A DNA stretch of 64,000 nt from NCBI GenBank assembly GCA_036497945.1, contig DASXIN010000076.1, forward strand, positions 8,195 to 72,194, given 5' to 3'. The translations under genes and the position numbers were made by a program. Shown in pieces: positions 58,790-64,000 of this stretch (position 1 is the first letter of the stretch; each line of letters begins with the position of its first letter). This stretch comes from RYN-230 sp036497945. Lineage in GTDB: Bacteria > Actinomycetota > Actinomycetes > Streptosporangiales > Streptosporangiaceae. The notes under the pieces are model-generated. The model had not been told where the DNA came from. It saw only the letters and a list, made by a program, of their open reading frames with translations, and searched no databases.

Positions 58790-59788
58790 TCAGCTACTGA
58801 ACGCGGCGTCGAACGAGGCCTGCGGCGGCTCGAAGTCGAAGCGGCGCAGGTAGCTCAGCGCCTCGGGCGCGCCGGCCAGCCGGTCCATCCCGGCGTCCTC
58901 CCACTCCACCGAGATGGGGCCCTGATAGCCGATCGAGTTCAGCATCCGGAAGATGTCCTCCCAGCGGATATCCCCCCGGCCGGCCGAGACGAAGTCCCAG
59001 CCGCGCCGCGGGTCACCCCAGGGCAGATGCGAGCCCAGCCGGCCGTTCCGCCCGTCCAGCCGTTTCCGGGCTTCCTTGCAGTCCACGTGGTAGATCCGGT
59101 CCGGGTAGGCGGCCAGGAAGGCCACCGGGTCCAGGTCCTGCCAGACGAAATGGCTGGGATCGAAGTTCAGCCCGAACGCGGGCCGGTTGCCGACCGCGTC
59201 CAGCGCCCGCCGGGTCGTCCAGAAGTCATAGGCGATCTCGCTGGGGTGCACCTCGTGGGCGAACCGGACGCCCTCCGCGTCGAACACATCCAGGATGGGG
59301 TTCCAGCGCTGCGCGAAGTCCGCGTAGCCCTGCTCGATCATCTCCGGCGGCACCGGCGGGAACATGGCCACGGTGTGCCAGATCGAGGAGCCGGTGAAAC
59401 CCACCACGGTCCGCACCCCGAACGCGGCCGCGGCCCGGGCGGTGTCGGCCAGTTCGGCCGCGGCCCGCTGCCGGACGCCTTCCGGCTCGCCGTCGGCCCA
59501 GATCCGGGCGGGCAGGATGCCCTGGTGCCGCTGGTCGATGGGATGGTCGCAGACCGCCTGGCCGACCAGGTGATTGGAGATCGCCCAGCAGCTCAGCTCG
59601 TACTTGGCCAGCAGGGCGTGCCGGCCGGCCAGGTAGCCGTCCTCCCCCAGCGCCCGGTCCACCTCGAAGTGATCACCCCAGCAGGCGAGTTCGAGGCCGT
59701 CGTAGCCCCAGTCCCGGGCCAGCCGGCAGACCTCCTCCAGCGGCAGGTCAGCCCACTGGCCGGTAAACAACGTGAACGGTCGGGACAT
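58790..59788 (-). CDS. Sugar phosphate isomerase/epimerase-type TIM barrel protein
   Basis: This 332-residue xylose-isomerase-like (AP endonuclease 2) barrel has RLARDWGYDGLELACWGDHFEVDRAL, VRFAHEVHPSEIAYDFW and FGLNFDPSHFVWQ, with metal ligands Glu, His and Asp. The ending has IYHVDCKEA and PISVEWEDAGMDR. AAAGGAG precedes the ATG. It is last gene of a four-gene operon with two Gfo/Idh dehydrogenases, the layout of polyol or sugar-acid (inositol-like) catabolism. Confidence 0.88.
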   Translation of the reverse strand: MSRPFTLFTGQWADLPLEEVCRLARDWGYDGLELACWGDHFEVDRALGEDGYLAGRHALLAKYELSCWAISNHLVGQAVCDHPIDQRHQGILPARIWADGEPEGVRQRAAAELADTARAAAAFGVRTVVGFTGSSIWHTVAMFPPVPPEMIEQGYADFAQRWNPILDVFDAEGVRFAHEVHPSEIAYDFWTTRRALDAVGNRPAFGLNFDPSHFVWQDLDPVAFLAAYPDRIYHVDCKEARKRLDGRNGRLGSHLPWGDPRRGWDFVSAGRGDIRWEDIFRMLNSIGYQGPISVEWEDAGMDRLAGAPEALSYLRRFDFEPPQASFDAAFSS

Positions 59789-59824
59789 GATCGGCTCCTT
59801 TACCGGCCCTAGCTTGGCCCGGCT

Positions 59825-61000
59825 CTAGCTTTGCCCGGCCACAGCGACCGGAGTCCACTGGCTGTCTTTGGCCGCGCTGTCCGCCACCGCGGCCAGCACC
59901 CGCTGTACCTGCAGGCCGTCGGCGAACGACGGCGCCGGGTCGGCGCCCTCGGCAATGGCCGTGACCAGGTCCCGGACCTGGTGGACGAAGGTGTGCTCCC
60001 AGCCCAGCACGTGCCCCGGCGGCCACCAGGCGGACAGGTACGGGTGGCCGGGCTCGGTGACCAGGACGCGGCGGAACCCGGCGGTCGCGGTGTCCTCGCC
60101 GCGGTCATAGAACTCCAGCTCGTTCAGCCGCTCCAGGTCGAACGCGAGGCTGCCCCGCTCCCCGTTCAGCTCGATGCGCAGCGCGTTCTTCCGGCCGGCC
60201 GCGAACCGGGTCGCCTCGAACGAGGCTAGCGTCCCGGCACCGAGCCGGGCGCTGAACGTGACGGCGTCGTCCACGGTGACGGCCCCGAAGCGGTCCGGTC
60301 CCGCTGCGGGCAGCCGGCGTTGGGTAATAAAGGTTGTGGTCGTGCCGGAAACGCCGGTGATCAGCTGCCCGGTCAGGTGCTGGGCCAGGTCCACGATATG
60401 GCTGCCCAGGTCGCCCAGGGCACCGGAGCCGGCCTGCTCGCGCTGCAGCCGCCAGGTCAGCGGGAAGGCCGGATCGGCCAGCCAGTCCTGCAGGTAGCTG
60501 GCCCGGACGTGGCGGATCGTGCCGATCCGGCCGCCGGTCACCAGCTGGCGGGCCAGCGCGATGGCCGGCACCCGCCGGTAGTTGAAGCCGACCATGGCGC
60601 GCACGCCCCGGGCCTGGGCCCGCTGCGCGGCCGCGGCCATCGCCTCCGCCTCGGCCACCGTGTTGGCCATCGGCTTCTCGCACAGCACGTGCTTACCCGC
60701 GTCCAGCGCGGCGATGGAGATCTCCGCGTGCGAGTCACCGGGCGTGCACACGTCGATAAGCTGCACGTCGCGGCGGTCCAGCAGGGCGCGCCAGTCGGTC
60801 TCGGTGGCCCGGAAGCCGTACCGCTGCGCGGCCGCCGCGGTGGCCGCCGGGTCCCGGCCGCACAGCGCGGTCAGCACCGGCCGCAGCGGCAGGCCGAACA
60901 CGTGCGGGGCGGTCCGCCAGGCCTGCGAATGGGCCGCGCCCATGAACGCGTACCCGGCCATGCCCACGCCCAGCACCGGCTCGGCGGGCGGCTGATCCAC
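59825..61000 (-). CDS. Gfo/Idh/MocA family oxidoreductase
   Basis: This 391-residue NAD(P)-dependent dehydrogenase has an N-terminal Rossmann domain (VLGVGMAGYAFMGAAHSQAW). The conserved HVLCEKPMANTVAEAEAM follows, and the C-terminal domain has GALGDLGSHIVDLAQHL. The GTG at 61000 with GGGAGG is chosen. It would oxidise a polyol or sugar acid; the substrate is unknown. Confidence 0.9.
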   Translation of the reverse strand: MDQPPAEPVLGVGMAGYAFMGAAHSQAWRTAPHVFGLPLRPVLTALCGRDPAATAAAAQRYGFRATETDWRALLDRRDVQLIDVCTPGDSHAEISIAALDAGKHVLCEKPMANTVAEAEAMAAAAQRAQARGVRAMVGFNYRRVPAIALARQLVTGGRIGTIRHVRASYLQDWLADPAFPLTWRLQREQAGSGALGDLGSHIVDLAQHLTGQLITGVSGTTTTFITQRRLPAAGPDRFGAVTVDDAVTFSARLGAGTLASFEATRFAAGRKNALRIELNGERGSLAFDLERLNELEFYDRGEDTATAGFRRVLVTEPGHPYLSAWWPPGHVLGWEHTFVHQVRDLVTAIAEGADPAPSFADGLQVQRVLAAVADSAAKDSQWTPVAVAGQS

Positions 61001-61028
61001 GTGTCCTCCCAGGGTCAGGTCCCGGTGG

Positions 61029-62153
61029 TTAGGCCAGGGTGCGGGCCTGCGGGTCCCAGCCCGCGGGCAGCACATCGGGCACCGGGAACGTCGTCGGCAC
61101 CGGCTCGAACGTACCCCCGGCTATGGAACGTGCGACGGCCTCCATGGTGTCGAGCACGTGCAGGGCCAGGTCGCCCGAGGCCCGGTGCGGCACGCCGGCC
61201 CGGATGGCGCGGGCCATGTCCAGGGCGCCGATGCCGCGGCCCGCCGTGGCCCCGGTGGCCGGGATGACCGTCCACTCGGCGCTGCCCGCCGGCCGGATCC
61301 GGACCTCGCCGCCGAACCCGTTCGGGTCGGGCATGGCCAGCGTCGCCTCGGTGCCGGTGATCTCCACGAAGCCGTGCCGGCGCAGCGGCGAGTCGAAGCT
61401 GAACAGCACCGACGCGGCCGCGCCGCCCGCATAGCCGAGCAGCGAAGCTACATATGTAGGCACGTCCACCTGGAACTTGGTGCCGGCCCGCGGGCCGCGG
61501 CCGATGACCCGCTGGTCCCGGCTGCGGCGGCCCAGCGCGGCCACCGAGACGGCCGGGCCGAACACGCTGGCCAGCGCGGTCAGGTAGTACGGCCCCATGT
61601 CGTACAGCGGGCCCGCGCCCGGCCGGAACAGGAACTCCGGGTCGGGGTGCCAGCGGTCCGGGCCCGGGTCCTGCATCAGCGCCAGCGCGGTCTGCGGCAC
61701 CCCGATGGCGCCCTCGCTGATCAGCCGCCGCGCCGTCTGCAGCCCGGCGCCCAGCACGGTGTCCGGCGCGCAGCCGAGGCGCACCCCGGCCTGGGCCGCC
61801 TCGGCCAGCAGCTCGCGCCCAGCCGCGGTGTCCAGGGCCAGTGGCTTTTCCACCCACACGCTCTTACCCAACGCCACGGCCTGGCTCGTCACCTCGGCAT
61901 GCGCGGCCGGGATGGTGAGGTTGACCACGAGTTCCACCTCGGGGTGCCCGATGGCCTGCGCGGTGCTGCCGACACCCGGCACCCCGTACTTCTCCGCCTG
62001 GGTCTTGGCCCGCTCCAGATCGAGATCCGCGCAGCACAGCACGCGCAGATCGGGGAACGAGGTCAGGTTGGCCAGATACTGGTCGCTGATGGTGCCGCAG
62101 CCGACCACGGCCACGCCCACCGGCTGCGCTGTATCCATTACCCCGGTGCCCAT
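61029..62153 (-). CDS. Gfo/Idh/MocA family oxidoreductase
   Basis: This 374-residue dehydrogenase has AVVGCGTISDQYLANLTSFPDLRVLCCADLD, SVWVEKPLALDTAAGREL and PLYDMGPYYLTAL. The ATG at 62153 is coupled to the upstream TIM-barrel stop (TGATG); a second ATG at 62138 is possible. It is paralogous to the next gene in the operon. Confidence 0.9.
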   Translation of the reverse strand: MGTGVMDTAQPVGVAVVGCGTISDQYLANLTSFPDLRVLCCADLDLERAKTQAEKYGVPGVGSTAQAIGHPEVELVVNLTIPAAHAEVTSQAVALGKSVWVEKPLALDTAAGRELLAEAAQAGVRLGCAPDTVLGAGLQTARRLISEGAIGVPQTALALMQDPGPDRWHPDPEFLFRPGAGPLYDMGPYYLTALASVFGPAVSVAALGRRSRDQRVIGRGPRAGTKFQVDVPTYVASLLGYAGGAAASVLFSFDSPLRRHGFVEITGTEATLAMPDPNGFGGEVRIRPAGSAEWTVIPATGATAGRGIGALDMARAIRAGVPHRASGDLALHVLDTMEAVARSIAGGTFEPVPTTFPVPDVLPAGWDPQARTLA

Positions 62154-62926
62154 CACACGGCCTGCGGCCTGGTGACCGGCTGAGCCAGGCCGCGGGTGGC
62201 CAGCCAGGCCAGGCTGTCCCCGACCGCGGTCATCATGTCCGTGGCACACCGGTCCAGCTCGACCACGTGCCATTCCGCGGACCGGCCCGCGGCCAGGATC
62301 TCGGCCACCGGCATCCGCCCGGCGCCGACCGCGGTCATCGGGTCGTCCTTGGTCACCGGCCCGTCCTTCACGTGCAGGTAGCGGACCCGGTCACCGAGGC
62401 GGCCGAGCAGCGCGGGGACATCCTGCCCGCCGACCGCGGCCCAGTAGGTGTCCAGTTCGAGCAGCACCTCGTCGTGCAGCGCGTCGGCCAGCACCTCGAG
62501 GGCGGGCCGCCCGCCGACGGCCGAGGACAGCTCGAAGTCATGGTTGTGGTAGCCGAGCCGCAGCCCCTGGCCCGCTAGCCGGGCGGCCATGCCGTTGAGC
62601 TCGGCGGCCACCTCGCGCACGCTGTCCGCGTCGGCGAACCTGGCCGGCGGCAGGTAGGGCACGATGACGGTGCCCGCGCCGAGGGTGCGGGCCGCCTGGA
62701 TCACCGCGCTGGCCTGGTCAGCTGCGGGTATCGCGTGCACGCTGCACGCCGTCAGTCCGGCCGCGGCGAGGTCGGCGGCCAGCCCGGCCGGGTCGTCGAG
62801 GATGTTGAACGGCTCCACCGCCCCGTAGCCGAAGGCCGCGATCCGGGCCAGGACGCCTGGGCGGTCGTCGGCGAGCTGCTCGCGGACGGTGTACAGCTGG
62901 ACGGCGGGCGGGTTGCTGATAGTCAC
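62153..62926 (-). CDS. Sugar phosphate isomerase/epimerase-type TIM barrel protein
   Basis: This 257-residue barrel has AVQLYTVREQLADD, GLRLGYHNHDFE, EVLLELDTYWAAVGG and RVRYLHVKDGP. It is a smaller relative of the protein at 58790. GAGGAG precedes the GTG at 62926. It is the first gene of the LacI-controlled operon, immediately below an operator at 62948-62959. Confidence 0.9.
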   Translation of the reverse strand: MTISNPPAVQLYTVREQLADDRPGVLARIAAFGYGAVEPFNILDDPAGLAADLAAAGLTACSVHAIPAADQASAVIQAARTLGAGTVIVPYLPPARFADADSVREVAAELNGMAARLAGQGLRLGYHNHDFELSSAVGGRPALEVLADALHDEVLLELDTYWAAVGGQDVPALLGRLGDRVRYLHVKDGPVTKDDPMTAVGAGRMPVAEILAAGRSAEWHVVELDRCATDMMTAVGDSLAWLATRGLAQPVTRPQAV

Positions 62927-62947
62927 GCGGACCGGCTCCTCGGGCAG

Positions 62948-62959
62948 TTTTTCGAAAAG
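62948..62959. promoter_or_regulatory. LacI-type operator TTTTTCGAAAAG
   Basis: A near-perfect palindrome with core TTTTCGAAAA lies 21 bases before the isomerase start and 110 bases from its twin. Confidence 0.75.
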
Positions 62960-63068
62960 AATTCGCCTGCGACCTTCAGGCTAGATTTGCCGTCCAGCCC
63001 GGTCAATAGGCTCAGGCGGTTACGATGGGTGCCGGTCTCGCTCTTTTACGCAGACCAGCCGGATGCAT

Positions 63069-63080
63069 CTTTTCGAAAAG
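63069..63080. promoter_or_regulatory. LacI-type operator CTTTTCGAAAAG
   Basis: A perfect 12-bp palindrome just before the LacI start, with the same core as the site at 62948. Confidence 0.8.
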
Positions 63081-63091
63081 TGAGGCCGCTC

Positions 63092-64000
63092 GTGGCGCGT
63101 GAAACCGGCCGCAGCACCCTGGTCGACATCGCGGCCGAGGCGGGCGTCTCGGTCTCCGCCGTGTCCAAGGTGCTCAACGGGCGGACCGACGTGGCCGCCG
63201 GGACCCGGGCCCGGATCGCCGCCCTGCTCCGGGAGAACGGCTACCAGGTGGCTTCCCGGCTCGGCTTCGGGGTGGTGGACCTGCTCATCGCGAACCTGCA
63301 CAGCCCGTGGGCCGAGGAACTGCTGAACGGCACCGTGCAGGCGGCCGACGAGGCCGCGGCCAGCGTGGTGGTCAGCACGGTGGACTCGCCCGCCGGGTTC
63401 ACCAGGTGGCTGGACCGGGCGGCCGAGCGGGGCACCGACGGTGCGCTCTGTGTGCTGCACCTGCCGGACAGCAGCGAGCTGCAGCGGCTGGCCGCGGCCC
63501 GGATCCCGCTGGTGGTGATCGACCCGCCCGAGGAGCCCGGGGCCGGCATCCGGTCCGTCGGCACCACCAACTGGCAGGGCGGCCTAACCGCCACCCGGCA
63601 CCTCATCGAGCTCGGCCACCGCCGGATCGGGGTCATCGGCGGCCCGGAACCGCTGTGGTCCAGCCGGGCCCGGCTGGCTGGGTACCGGGCCGCGTTGCAG
63701 GCGGCCGGCCTGCCCGCCGCGGCTGAACTGGTCCGCCGAGACGATTTCTGCCCGGATGGCGGCCGCCGCCAGGGCGGTTACCTGCTCGACCTGCCGGAGC
63801 CGCCGACCGGGATCGTGGCCGGCAACGACAGCCAGGCCTTCGGCGTGCTGCAGGCGCTGGCCGAGCGCGGGCTGCGGGCACCGGCTGACCTGAGCGTGAT
63901 CGGCTTCGATGACGTGCCGGTGGCGTCCTGGGCCACCCCGGCGCTGACCACCATCCGGCAGCCGCTGGCCGCGATGGCGGCCACCGCGTTCCGGATGCTG
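63092..64000 (+). CDS. LacI-family transcriptional regulator, 3' end beyond window
   Basis: The frame runs off the window edge after 303 codons. It opens STLVDIAAEAGVSVSAVSKVLNGRTDVAAGTRARIAALLRENGYQ, a LacI HTH and hinge. A periplasmic-binding-like domain follows, with VVDLLIANLHSPWAEELLNG, HRRIGVIGGPEPLWSSRARLAGYRAAL and LSVIGFDDVPVASWATPALTTIRQP. The GTG at 63092 is used, but one at 63080 is in frame and would overlap the operator. It probably represses itself and the divergent isomerase-dehydrogenase operon. Confidence 0.93.
   Translation, partial: MARETGRSTLVDIAAEAGVSVSAVSKVLNGRTDVAAGTRARIAALLRENGYQVASRLGFGVVDLLIANLHSPWAEELLNGTVQAADEAAASVVVSTVDSPAGFTRWLDRAAERGTDGALCVLHLPDSSELQRLAAARIPLVVIDPPEEPGAGIRSVGTTNWQGGLTATRHLIELGHRRIGVIGGPEPLWSSRARLAGYRAALQAAGLPAAAELVRRDDFCPDGGRRQGGYLLDLPEPPTGIVAGNDSQAFGVLQALAERGLRAPADLSVIGFDDVPVASWATPALTTIRQPLAAMAATAFRML

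Noticed and set aside
61448..61459. Perfect palindrome CTACATATGTAG
   Set aside because: It lies inside a Gfo/Idh coding region and encodes the family-typical PTYVAS stretch. A related string also occurs in the lyase gene, so it is probably codon choice.

Overview
The window is about 70% GC. It reads as chromosomal DNA of a filamentous-type actinomycete (Actinomycetota). Several things point there: strong G/C third-position bias, AGGAGG-type ribosome sites, many GTG starts, ATGA/GTGA stop-start overlaps, an F420-type oxidoreductase, GAF-ANTAR regulators, a DUF5753-type XRE regulator, an ECF41/SigJ sigma factor, and promoter or operator motifs of actinobacterial type (SigR, DosR, KstR, ECF41). 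No tRNA, rRNA, CRISPR array or intact insertion sequence was seen. All calls come from reading the sequence; no database search was run. || Layout: 0.06-0.3 kb, a GntR-type DNA-binding protein. 0.8-5.6 kb, a complete branched-chain amino-acid type ABC operon (livJ-H-M-G-F order, minus strand). 5.9-6.3 kb, a frameshifted membrane protein. 6.7-9.1 kb, an F420-type oxidoreductase and a ketosteroid-dehydrogenase-like flavoprotein behind a perfect KstR-like palindrome. 9.8-11.8 kb, two GAF-ANTAR regulators and a small DevS-like dimerisation protein that lacks its histidine. 12.2-22.2 kb, a long minus-strand catabolic cluster: ammonia-lyase homologue, CoxL/S/M-type molybdenum hydroxylase, MetE-like protein, zinc alcohol dehydrogenase, cupin dioxygenase and acetoacetyl-CoA synthetase. 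22.4-26.2 kb, a secreted CAP protein and Lon protease with a SigR-type promoter. 26-31 kb, an amidohydrolase, a polytopic membrane protein, an SDR/IclR divergent pair and a CMD protein. || 31.2-37.8 kb looks like a stress or dormancy block: three universal stress proteins, a PPOX-fold protein, a GH65 disaccharide phosphorylase with beta-phosphoglucomutase and a Nudix protein, with two GGGAC-N4-GTCCC DosR-like boxes. 38-46.7 kb holds a Nudix-like protein, an FMN reductase, a fused oxoprolinase/hydantoinase with an MFS porter, and a LacI regulator preceded by an array of GAAGCGCTTC operators. 46.7-51.2 kb holds a HATPase/XRE divergent pair, a VOC protein, a coiled-coil protein, and an epimerase-ECF41 operon with a textbook ECF41 promoter. 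51.2-53.8 kb is a CocE hydrolase divergent from a TetR regulator. 54.2-58.7 kb holds a LuxR-type gene broken by an in-frame amber codon beside a 1358-residue secreted glucodextranase-like GH15 enzyme. 58.8-64 kb is a sugar-acid/polyol-type catabolic operon (two TIM-barrel isomerases, two Gfo/Idh dehydrogenases) divergent from a LacI regulator that runs off the window, with paired TTTTCGAAAA operators between them. || The most useful leads are regulatory circuits readable directly from the DNA (ECF41, SigR, KstR-like, DosR-like and two LacI operator sets), an uncharacterised catabolic cluster containing an ammonia-lyase homologue with Thr in place of the MIO-forming Ser, and three decaying or altered genes (frameshift, amber stop, His-to-Asn).
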